Of a stretch of DNA of 8,030 nt, positions 1-5,397 are shown piece after piece. How positions within the stretch are numbered: position 1 is the first letter of the stretch; the number at the start of each line of letters is the position of its first letter. Source of the stretch: KLAP211 sp964650085 (lineage in GTDB: Bacteria > Patescibacteriota > Dojkabacteria > J137). Where the stretch lies: the NCBI GenBank assembly GCA_964650085.1, contig CAZYSE010000048.1:1-8030 (forward strand), read 5' to 3'. The translations under genes were made by a program, and so were the position numbers. The notes under the pieces are model-generated. The model saw nothing but the letters and a program-made list of their open reading frames with translations. It was not told the origin of the DNA and searched no databases.

Positions 1-179
1 ACTTTCTTTGTTAATTTGAAGTCAGTATGCTTTCTTAATTTCTTGCTATATTTCTTTACAACCTTATCTGTTAAATCTTCTGAAGATTTCTTAGATAGTT
101 TTAAAGTATAGTGTTCGCCTGTTTCTGAATTGTAAAATCTGAAAACGTTTGACTTCTTTTTCTTTGATGAACCTGCCAT
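1..179 (-). CDS. rpmG: Ribosomal protein bL33-like, 3' end cut by window edge
   Basis: The minus strand reads from an ATG at 179-177 without a stop to base 1, giving at least 59 residues. It begins MAGSSKKKKSNVFRFYN and continues with SETGEHYTLKLSKK and KKYSKKLRKHTDFKLTKK. The pattern of a TG-(H/E)-x-YT strand, a lysine-rich stretch, then KK(Y/F)-x-x-x-(L/V)R-x-H-x-x-(Y/F)K matches the bL33 family, a small protein of the large ribosomal subunit near the E site. Family members are usually about 50-55 residues, so the end should lie just beyond the window. It is the cysteine-free form, without zinc-binding CxxC pairs. A strong promoter lies 24 bases upstream and there is no Shine-Dalgarno sequence. 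The call rests on motif resemblance in a short protein. Confidence 0.72.
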   Translation of the reverse strand, partial: MAGSSKKKKSNVFRFYNSETGEHYTLKLSKKSSEDLTDKVVKKYSKKLRKHTDFKLTKK

Positions 180-202
180 GTGATATGTGATTAAACTTGA
201 AG

Positions 203-231
203 ATTATATCGTTATATTCGATTATTTTCAA
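203..231 (-). promoter_or_regulatory. Sigma-70-type promoter of the bL33-like gene
   Basis: On the minus strand TTGAAA (231-226) and TATAAT (208-203) are separated by exactly 17 bases. Transcription would start near 196, giving a leader of only about 17 bases before the ATG at 179 and leaving no room for a normal Shine-Dalgarno region. Confidence 0.7.
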
Positions 232-281
232 TTCAATTCTCGTCGTAAATACAATAAAAGTAAGGATTTTGGCTCAGAAAC

Positions 282-1180
282 TTAAAAAGTTAGCATATTG
301 GGGTGCTTTTCATCAAAATAGTAGTTGATGATGCTAAATTTTTTCACCAATGCTGGAGGTTCATTGGTGAATAGTAAATACTCATTACGGTAAATCTTAA
401 GAGTAATTTGACCATTTTTAGAAGTGTCTATTACATTATTTGGTTCGTAACTCATTAGATTGTGAGTAACTACTTCTGCTGGATGCCCATAAGAATTGTT
501 GCTTCCAACTGAGATAACGCTAACTTCGGGCTTGATTAAAGAAATGAATTCTTGGGAAGTAGAGTGGCGACTACCGTGATGAGAAACCTTCAATAAATCA
601 ACGTCACCGATGGCTTTAGCAAGTAAGTCTTCATATTTTGAAGACAGATCCCCAGCAAAGAATGCCTTAAAATCTCCTACTTTGAGAACAAAAGAGAGGG
701 AAGCATCGTAAGACTAAGAAAATGGTTCAAGTTCTTTGGCCAAATGAATTCAATCGATGAATCATTCCCTAGATCAATCTTTGCTCCCGCAGTAGGGGTT
801 AAGACTAGAGTTCCTAGTTCTGCGAGTTTAAATTTTAACGAATCGATCGTTCTAGAATCCTTATTGTGCATTGGCAAGACCAATGTTTTTATTTCATAAT
901 AATCAAATAGTTCTAAAAGTTCGCCATAGTGATCGGAATCGAAGTGAGTAACGATAAGTAAATCGATAACCTTTCTGGGGTAGGTGACTGCATCGAGTTG
1001 CTCCATCAATGATGAATTATTTCCAGTATCTACAAGAATATTCTTATTATCATGTGTCTTAAACAATGCTGAATCTCCTTGTCCGATATCGAAAAATGTA
1101 ATTTGAAAGTAAGGTTGTTGCTGGTATCCAAATAAATGAAGAGTAAGGGCAACTACAATTAAAATGATAACTTTATTCAT
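282..1180 (-). pseudogene. ComEC-type metallo-beta-lactamase domain protein, frameshifted
   Basis: This is the metallohydrolase (nuclease-like) half of ComEC as its own gene. Restoring one base gives exactly 300 codons including the stop. The first segment (ATG at 1180) has an N-terminal hydrophobic anchor (residues 2-18), FFDIGQGDSALF (29-40), ILVDTG (48-53) and the metal motif THFDSDHYG (78-86), then reaches a TAG at 679-677. The second segment, one frame back, carries DASLSFVLKVGDFKAFFAGD and VSHHGSRHS and ends at 282. Both halves keep every expected family motif, so they were one protein. Adding one A beside 708-710 would recreate SLNDASLSFVL, typical of the family. In ComEC this domain is proposed to degrade the non-transported DNA strand outside the membrane. 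The start overlaps the comEC stop by eight bases (ATGAATAA), indicating coupled translation. Either the gene is freshly inactivated or the base is an assembly error; I cannot tell which. Confidence 0.88.
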
Positions 1181-2546
1181 GTTTGTGTATATTAGCTATT
1201 TTATACAAGATAGTTATTGCCAAGAATCCTACCAGCATAAACTCGACCGCACTAAGTTTTAGAGAGTATTGTGCAAAGGTTTGAGTTAACTGAATTATAA
1301 TTCCTAAAACGATTTCTACAATCTTAAGTAATGGTACAAATACCTGACTGACAACTAATAGTAAAGAAGCAACCGAAGTAAGTGGAGTCAAAATAATATT
1401 GAACAAAACGCTCATTAGGTTAAAGCTATTATTTAGTAGAGCAACCGCTGGTGATGTAAATAGCATTACTATGATTTGTTCAAGAATGACTTTCATAATT
1501 CCTTTTGCTCTCACTCTTCCAGCAACAATAACTCCAAAATAAGCTAAGTATGATAGAGCAATACTGAAGTTAAAAATATTGAAAGGATTGAGAATTATAA
1601 AGCAGAGAATTGTACTAAGAATTATTTTCACTGGGCTTGCGTAGACTCCAAGGTAGTTGAGCAGTGTATTTATAGAAAAAAATAATAAGGCTCTAAGCCC
1701 GGAAAGATTAGTAACACCAGCTATTAATAAGTATATAACTCCAATCACAATAGTAATTAATCCTCGCTTCCTCTTGTCTATAAAGAACAACGACCCGTCT
1801 ATTAAAGATAGTATGAGAATAAAGTTATACCCAGATAATGCAAGAATATGAAGAGCGCCGATTTCTTTGAAATTTTCTTTTAGCTCTTTAGAAACAAAAG
1901 AACTATCTCCAAACAGCAGGGATTTTGCAAAGTCCGAAGAATCTTTGCTCAAATTATAGTTAAGGCTATTTTGAATAATGTTTTTAATTTGGAGAATAAA
2001 AGGAAGGCCTTCAGCTACCACTTCAATTTGTTCAGGTTGAATGGAGTAGTAGGAGTTTTTTGATAATGTATAAAACGCCGAAAAGTCATTTAGTTCAAAT
2101 TCCCCTAATATGTTTACCCTTGAAAATATATTGAGTTGTTCAGAAGTTTTAACCTGGACAATTATGTTTCGAGAAGGGCTATAACCTTCATAGTAAGCTT
2201 GGTATTTGGCAAGAATAATTATTGTGTCAGAATTACTATCTTTAAAGTTAGCTATATTAGCTATGAAAACATTGCCGTAAAATATACCTAGTAATATAAG
2301 AACAGTTGTAAGGATTCTGCGCTTTTTGTAGATGAGTACGAATATTGGAACTATAATTAAACTAGGAATGATTGTTGAAGAAATGCTAAATATCAAAACT
2401 ATAAGACAAGTTATTACAGAAGAATTCAGTAGTGTAGAAACTCTTCGCTTTAGTTTTTTTAAGAGTTTACTCCCGAGGTAAATATACCTCAAAAAAAATG
2501 TTTTCGTAGAAGTTCCCACTGTAAACAAAAGTTTGCGTGTTCTCAA
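1173..2546 (-). CDS. comEC: ComEC/Rec2 competence channel, membrane part only
   Basis: This is the inner-membrane channel that passes single-stranded DNA into the cell during transformation. Two helices (about 42-73 and 78-97) precede a soluble segment (about 100-180) in the place of the OB-fold domain. The Competence domain follows: SLLFGDSSFVSKELKENF (209-226), GALHILALSGYN (230-241, family LxHLLAxSGLH), LSGLRALLFF (281-290), ALSYLAYFGV (330-339), SPAVALLNNSF (365-375) and further helices to about 450. The second histidine of the usual SGLH motif is asparagine here. The metallohydrolase domain normally fused to the C-terminus is a separate, overlapping gene downstream. The start is uncertain. 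The longest frame opens with TTG at 2546, with other TTG/GTG codons down to 2492, and all of them overlap the small ORF at 2467-2613. No ATG or Shine-Dalgarno sequence settles it. The first helix begins near residue 42, so at most about 30 residues are in doubt. Confidence 0.92.
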   Translation of the reverse strand: MRTRKLLFTVGTSTKTFFLRYIYLGSKLLKKLKRRVSTLLNSSVITCLIVLIFSISSTIIPSLIIVPIFVLIYKKRRILTTVLILLGIFYGNVFIANIANFKDSNSDTIIILAKYQAYYEGYSPSRNIIVQVKTSEQLNIFSRVNILGEFELNDFSAFYTLSKNSYYSIQPEQIEVVAEGLPFILQIKNIIQNSLNYNLSKDSSDFAKSLLFGDSSFVSKELKENFKEIGALHILALSGYNFILILSLIDGSLFFIDKRKRGLITIVIGVIYLLIAGVTNLSGLRALLFFSINTLLNYLGVYASPVKIILSTILCFIILNPFNIFNFSIALSYLAYFGVIVAGRVRAKGIMKVILEQIIVMLFTSPAVALLNNSFNLMSVLFNIILTPLTSVASLLLVVSQVFVPLLKIVEIVLGIIIQLTQTFAQYSLKLSAVEFMLVGFLAITILYKIANIHKHE

Positions 2547-2613
2547 GAAGAAATATTTTAATAGCTAGACTTAAAGCCAGCAGAATAAGAATTATTGTAT
2601 TCCGCTTTTTCAT
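2467..2613 (-). CDS. Small membrane peptide of unknown function (48 residues)
   Basis: An ATG-started frame lies 16 bases after the cyclophilin stop and runs 48 codons to TAA at 2469-2467. It begins MKKRNTIILILLALSLAIKI: a basic N-terminus followed by a hydrophobic helix, like a signal anchor, then a polar tail ending FEVYLPRE. I do not recognise a family. Its place in the operon and its ATG support a real gene. Its last 80 bases overlap the longest comEC frame in another register, across a run of eight A (plus strand 2491-2498). It may therefore be the true N-terminus of comEC joined by a frameshift, a small partner protein, or chance. There is no Shine-Dalgarno sequence. Confidence 0.42.
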   Translation of the reverse strand: MKKRNTIILILLALSLAIKIFLLENTQTFVYSGNFYENIFFEVYLPRE

Positions 2614-2629
2614 TGGGAGATTTTAAGCC

Positions 2630-3394
2630 TTAGAGAGTTTGTATTACTATGTTCTGCAATACAATATTTTGAGTGGGTTTTGCGAAGTTGGATTCTGGAT
2701 CATCAACAGGTACGTTGTTAATATTCAGTAGTGTTTGGATTCCAGACGTTATCAATCCTATTGGTGTAAATCTTCCATTAAAGAACTGAATAATTTGGCT
2801 CGAACTATCTGCAAGCACTATAAAGAATTGAGTAGAGTTGGTATCGTAACCATCGTTAGCCATAAAAACCATGTACTGTTTGGCAGCAGGAGTTGTTAAG
2901 GATGCGGTAGATAAATATCCTTCTCCAATCAACTTATCTTTTTCCTCCTGAGAAAGTGGAAGTGAATCCAAATTAACCTCACCTTTTAAGACGTACCCAG
3001 CTCTTCCTTGTCCATCGTCTGTAGGTTCTGCATTAAGAGTATTTCTATCTCCTCCTTGAACAAGGACATTAGGGACTAATCTGTGGAAAAGAGTATTTAC
3101 ATAATAGTTATTATTCGCTAGGTATACGAAATTATTCACATTTGTTGGTGCGCTCTTTTCAAAAAGATCAATTGTAAAAGTACCTAAATTAGTTGTTACT
3201 GTGGCAAGGTAGTTTAGATTTTGATCAATTGTTATTGGAGGAGAGTCTGCAAAAATGTCATCAGGATCATTAAATATTTTACCTATGCTGAGAATTTTGC
3301 TGAGAGAAATATTCTGGGCCGTAACGATCAGAATTCCAAAGGAGATTAATATTCCTACTAGGTACAAAAAAACTTGATTTTCTTCTTTGAACAT
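2630..3394 (-). CDS. Membrane-anchored cyclophilin-type peptidyl-prolyl isomerase
   Basis: The enzyme catalyses cis-trans isomerisation of Xaa-Pro bonds during protein folding. An N-terminal hydrophobic helix (about 9-26) with a short charged cytoplasmic start should anchor it in the membrane with the domain outside. The cyclophilin domain fills about 62-254: GTFTIDLFEKSAPTNVNNFV (71-90), FHRLVPNVLVQGGD (103-116) with the catalytic arginine R105 and Q113, then FMANDGYDTNSTQFFI (177-192) corresponding to the family MANxGxxTNxSQFFI, and FNGRFTPIG (205-213) for LDGxxTVFG. An insertion of roughly 25 residues (about 135-165, rich in charge) lies between the active-site strands. The human cyclophilin A tryptophan position is not conserved, as in many bacterial members. 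The ATG shares its A with the methyltransferase stop (TAATG), so translation is probably coupled. Its link to comEC may be only co-transcription, though it could help fold envelope proteins. Confidence 0.92.
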   Translation of the reverse strand: MFKEENQVFLYLVGILISFGILIVTAQNISLSKILSIGKIFNDPDDIFADSPPITIDQNLNYLATVTTNLGTFTIDLFEKSAPTNVNNFVYLANNNYYVNTLFHRLVPNVLVQGGDRNTLNAEPTDDGQGRAGYVLKGEVNLDSLPLSQEEKDKLIGEGYLSTASLTTPAAKQYMVFMANDGYDTNSTQFFIVLADSSSQIIQFFNGRFTPIGLITSGIQTLLNINNVPVDDPESNFAKPTQNIVLQNIVIQTL

Positions 3395-4092
3395 TACGAG
3401 TTTTGTCTAACTACTTCAAACATTATTATAGAAGCAGCGACGCTCATGTTCAATGAGTTTACGAGACCAAATTGAGGAATTGTTAAAACTTCATCACATT
3501 TTTCAACAACTTCCTCGGAAAGACTTTTGTCTTCACCTCCGATTATGTATAGCCCGTTATTGTTTAGAGCTTTTCCTGTGTAAATGTCTCCACCTCTTTC
3601 AATTCCATAAATAAAATATCCTCTTTCTTTGAAGTACTTAATTGTTTGGAAAATTGATCCTTGAATAACATTTGTATGGAAAACAGCTCCTGTAGATATC
3701 TTAGCAACTGTAGGCGTAATCTTAACGTCTTTAGGGATAATAACACCTCCAAAACCAGCACATTCTACTGTTCTTACTATAGCCCCAACGTTTTGTTCAA
3801 ATGTTGAGTCGTATATAAAAACGTAAGGCTTTTCTTCGTAGAATAGTTCATCGCTTAATTGGGTATATTCGTAATCTACAAAACAAGCAACGCCTTGGTG
3901 TTCTCGATTTTCAGTCATCTTTGCAAGTTCTTTGCGTGGAGTATACTTAATTGCAACTTTATTCTTCTTAGCTAGATTTTTAATCAAAGCGATTTTTTCA
4001 GACTCATCAATGCCGTCTTCAAGAAAGAGAGTGTCTATATTGAATTTAGACCTTAATGCTTCTAAAACTGTGTTTCTTCCGTAGGCTAACAT
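3394..4092 (-). CDS. SpoU/TrmH family RNA 2'-O-methyltransferase (RlmB-like)
   Basis: This is a SPOUT-class enzyme that transfers a methyl group from S-adenosylmethionine to a ribose 2'-OH in rRNA or tRNA, acting as a knotted dimer. The N-terminal substrate-binding part (1-75) has YGRNTVLEAL (4-13) and EHQGVAC (64-70), both typical of the RlmB branch that modifies G2251 of 23S rRNA. The catalytic part shows motif 1 as DSTFEQNVGAIVRTVECAG (95-113) with N101 and R107, motif 2 as IIGGEDKSLS (183-192), and motif 3 as IPQFGLVNSLNMSVAASI (205-222). At 232 residues it is slightly short for RlmB (about 245). The exact target cannot be read from sequence. The start ATG lies 25 bases past the bL28 terminator. 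I see no clear promoter of its own, so it may depend on read-through. Confidence 0.9.
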   Translation of the reverse strand: MLAYGRNTVLEALRSKFNIDTLFLEDGIDESEKIALIKNLAKKNKVAIKYTPRKELAKMTENREHQGVACFVDYEYTQLSDELFYEEKPYVFIYDSTFEQNVGAIVRTVECAGFGGVIIPKDVKITPTVAKISTGAVFHTNVIQGSIFQTIKYFKERGYFIYGIERGGDIYTGKALNNNGLYIIGGEDKSLSEEVVEKCDEVLTIPQFGLVNSLNMSVAASIIMFEVVRQNS

Positions 4093-4116
4093 TGAGATGA
4101 GAGATAAGTGCTAATT

Positions 4117-4139
4117 AAAAAACGACCCTTCGGCCGTTT
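4117..4139 (-). terminator. Intrinsic terminator after the bL28 gene
   Basis: Minus-strand RNA forms an 8-bp stem, AAACGGCC with GGUCGUUU (one G-U pair), closed by a GAAG loop. The stem runs directly into six U (bases 4122-4117). It begins five bases after the bL28 stop and separates that gene from the methyltransferase cluster. Confidence 0.85.
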
Positions 4140-4143
4140 GTGT

Positions 4144-4380
4144 TTATTTTTCAACTTCTGCAAGTTTTCTAAGCTTCTTGTAAGCTTTCATTGAGACAGT
4201 GACTCGCTTTACCTGGCCGTCAACTTCTATCCTAACTTTTCGTAGGTTTACTTTCCAAGTTCTTTTAGTGTTTTGTGATTTGAATTTCCATTTTCCTCCT
4301 CCTCCGGAAGCTCCTCTTCTATGTTTCTTGTTTCCACCAAAAGCTGTTTTTTTTCCTAAAATTGCGCAAACTCGTGCCAT
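4144..4380 (-). CDS. rpmB: Ribosomal protein bL28
   Basis: This 78-residue basic protein of the large ribosomal subunit is full length for the family. It begins MARVCAILGKKTAFGGNKKH, matching the conserved bL28 start (C-x-(I/V)-x-G-K-x-x-x-x-G-N-x-x-S/H-H), followed by RRGASGGGGKWKFKSQNTKR and then WKVNLRKVRI, the usual N-L-x-x-V-R/K-I core. The first loop, GASGGGGKWKF (28-38), is richer in glycine than usual. The ATG is preceded by AGGA eight bases upstream, the clearest ribosome binding site in this window. A consensus promoter lies just upstream and a terminator just downstream, so it is mainly a single-gene unit. Confidence 0.96.
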   Translation of the reverse strand: MARVCAILGKKTAFGGNKKHRRGASGGGGKWKFKSQNTKRTWKVNLRKVRIEVDGQVKRVTVSMKAYKKLRKLAEVEK

Positions 4381-4410
4381 ATATGAATTCCTAATGTTTT
4401 TTAACGACTA

Positions 4411-4439
4411 ATTATATTTTATAAGTCGATATTTATCAA
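4411..4439 (-). promoter_or_regulatory. Sigma-70-type promoter of the bL28 gene
   Basis: Minus strand: TTGATA (4439-4434), 17 bases, then TATAAT (4416-4411). The predicted start is near 4404, giving a leader of about 24 bases with the AGGA ribosome binding site. Confidence 0.82.
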
Positions 4440-4579
4440 TAGAAAAAGGGCAAAAGGTTATTAGTTTGAGGTTTTAAGTTATAAGATTGTTCGCATCTTC
4501 TATCATTATTTGAATCTTTTGGCCTTAGACCTTTTAATCTTTGGCTGTGGAATGTTATACTTTGACGCATATTTCTGGA

Positions 4580-4607
4580 TTGACAAGAATAATTTTTACT
4601 TTAAAAT
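4580..4607 (+). promoter_or_regulatory. Promoter of the tRNA-Thr(TGT)/tRNA-Tyr pair
   Basis: A perfect TTGACA (4580-4585) is followed after 16 bases by TAAAAT (4602-4607). The predicted start near 4614 leaves about 16 bases of leader before the tRNA. A weaker extended -10 (TG-T-TATACT, 4553-4561) lies upstream. The rest of 4441-4579 shows no gene. Confidence 0.7.
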
Positions 4608-4629
4608 CACAGAGTCTTTGCAAAAAGAT

Positions 4630-4702
4630 GCCACTCTAGCTCAGTTGGTAGAGCAGCTGTTTTGTAAACAGCGGGTCGTGGGTTCGAGTCCCCCGAGTGG
4701 CT
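4630..4702 (+). tRNA. tRNA-Thr, anticodon TGT
   Basis: This 73-base cloverleaf has acceptor GCCACTC paired with GAGTGGC (4695-4701) and discriminator T4702. The anticodon stem GCTGT/ACAGC encloses TTTGTAA with anticodon TGT at 4663-4665, reading ACA. G1-C72 and C2-G71 fit known threonyl-tRNA synthetase identity. The T-stem, GTGGG against CCCCC, has one mismatched pair (50-64, U with C). CCA is not encoded. It is followed after eight bases by tRNA-Tyr and is probably in the same transcript. Confidence 0.96.
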
Positions 4703-4710
4703 AATCTTAT

Positions 4711-4794
4711 CCGAGAATGACGGAGTGGTCAAACGTACCTGACTGTAAATCAGGCAGCCTTGTGCTTACGGAGGTTCGAATCCTTCTTCTCGGA
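4711..4794 (+). tRNA. tRNA-Tyr, anticodon GTA, with C1-G72
   Basis: This 84-base class II tRNA has acceptor CCGAGAA paired with TTCTCGG (4787-4793), discriminator A4794, D stem ACG/CGT around GAGTGGTCAAA, anticodon stem CCTGA/TCAGG with anticodon GTA at 4745-4747, and a 15-base variable arm with an AGC/GCT stem. The T arm is GGAGG-TTCGAAT-CCTTC. The long variable arm is the bacterial form of tRNA-Tyr. The first pair is C-G, whereas Bacteria normally have G1-C72 and C1-G72 belongs to archaeal and eukaryotic tRNA-Tyr. CCA is not encoded. Confidence 0.96.
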
Positions 4795-4811
4795 TAATTT
4801 AATAAATCTCC

Positions 4812-5198
4812 CTACATTTCCTCCTCATTAAATGTATTTAGTAGTTCCGCAAAAGGGTTTGCTCTGCCTAGATTCTTGATCTTTTCTCTTAAAGAGAGTT
4901 TGTTATGACTTGCATGAGCTTTATTAAAATTATCGTGAGCTCTGGCTAGTTCTTCTTCAAGAAGTCTAATTTCTTCATCATGTTTTTCAACTGTTTCTCC
5001 ATAAGGGCTAACTGCATCTTCGGGTCGTAGAATTAAATAATCTCTTTCTTCATGAACTGATTCAATTGCCTTTTGTAAGCGCTGAATTTGTGCGGAGTAA
5101 TATCGACCTGATCTAGTAGTGAGAAAATCTCTCATACTTTCGGATATTATTAGGGTATTGGCGTCAGAACTAAAATCTGACTCGGGAATATGTGACAT
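4812..5198 (-). CDS. Hypothetical protein, charged, likely coiled coil (128 residues)
   Basis: I do not recognise this protein. It is soluble, with no signal peptide or membrane segment. A serine/aspartate-rich start (1-20) is followed by a predicted helix (about 33-55, SAQIQRLQKAIESVHEERD) and a break near LRPEDAVSPYG (57-67). A long, strongly charged helix (about 68-108) then contains EEIRLLEEELARAHDNFNKA (75-94), whose spacing of hydrophobic residues suggests a coiled-coil hairpin. The tail reads NPFAELLNTFNEEEM (114-128). The codon use resembles its neighbours and the ATG start fits the upstream promoter. It converges on the tRNA pair, with 17 bases between its stop and the tRNA-Tyr end. 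A structural or scaffolding role is possible but nothing here proves one. Confidence 0.78.
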   Translation of the reverse strand: MSHIPESDFSSDANTLIISESMRDFLTTRSGRYYSAQIQRLQKAIESVHEERDYLILRPEDAVSPYGETVEKHDEEIRLLEEELARAHDNFNKAHASHNKLSLREKIKNLGRANPFAELLNTFNEEEM

Positions 5199-5230
5199 AA
5201 GAATGTGTTAATAACTAGATATACAAATTA

Positions 5231-5248
5231 AAACTTTATAAAAAGTTT
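5231..5248. repeat. Perfect 7-bp inverted repeat in the leader of the 128-residue gene
   Basis: AAACTTT and AAAGTTT flank a four-base ATAA centre. The repeat sits between the predicted promoter (5297-5305) and the start codon at 5198. It could be an operator or a weak RNA hairpin, but its AT-only composition makes chance possible. No other gene is visible in 5199-5397. Confidence 0.35.
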
Positions 5249-5296
5249 AAAAAGAAATCTTAGTTGTTAGGCACTCTTGGCATATTCATAAGAAGA

Positions 5297-5305
5297 ATTA
5301 TATCA
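5297..5305 (-). promoter_or_regulatory. Extended -10 promoter for the 128-residue gene
   Basis: The minus strand reads TGATATAAT: a perfect TATAAT (5302-5297) preceded by TG with one spacer base (5305-5303). No good -35 box is visible. The start would be near 5290, about 90 bases before the gene. A nine-residue frame, MNMPRVPNN, begins almost exactly at that start (ATG 5289-5287, stop 5262-5260) and could be a leader peptide or chance. Confidence 0.5.
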
Positions 5306-5369
5306 CCCTTTTTAATTAGCTTAGGTCTTTTTTTGATCTTAATTTAGTATCTTTGCATCTTCGAATCTT

Positions 5370-5397
5370 TCCGCCAAGGAGGACAGCCTATGGCTGT
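5370..5397. repeat. Compound inverted repeat beside the GNAT-like gene stop
   Basis: Two adjoining palindromes: TCCGCCAAGGAGGA (5370-5383, one mismatched pair) and ACAGCC-TAT-GGCTGT (5383-5397). The second lies directly after the minus-strand stop at 5400-5398 and could mark the transcript 3' end, though no U run follows on that strand. On the plus strand it is followed by T-rich sequence. The core GCCAAGG also occurs in the repeat at 6361-6386. Confidence 0.55.

Noticed and set aside
680..713. Programmed -1 frameshifting in the metallohydrolase gene
   Set aside because: No X-XXY-YYZ slippery site or downstream pseudoknot is visible. Adding one base restores the family consensus, so a deletion or sequencing error is simpler.
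1657..1851. Open plus-strand frame of 64 codons
   Set aside because: It is antisense to the conserved Competence domain of comEC and has no promoter, ribosome site or recognisable motif.
3564..3761. Open minus-strand frame of 65 codons
   Set aside because: It is an out-of-frame shadow of the SpoU/TrmH methyltransferase core, which is clearly the coding frame.
4199..4411. Open plus-strand frame of 70 codons
   Set aside because: It is antisense to the whole bL28 gene. Its cysteine/phenylalanine/proline-rich product is typical of a reversed basic gene.
4510..4704. Open plus-strand frame of 64 codons
   Set aside because: Its second half is the tRNA-Thr(TGT) gene read as protein, and its first half contains the tRNA promoter.
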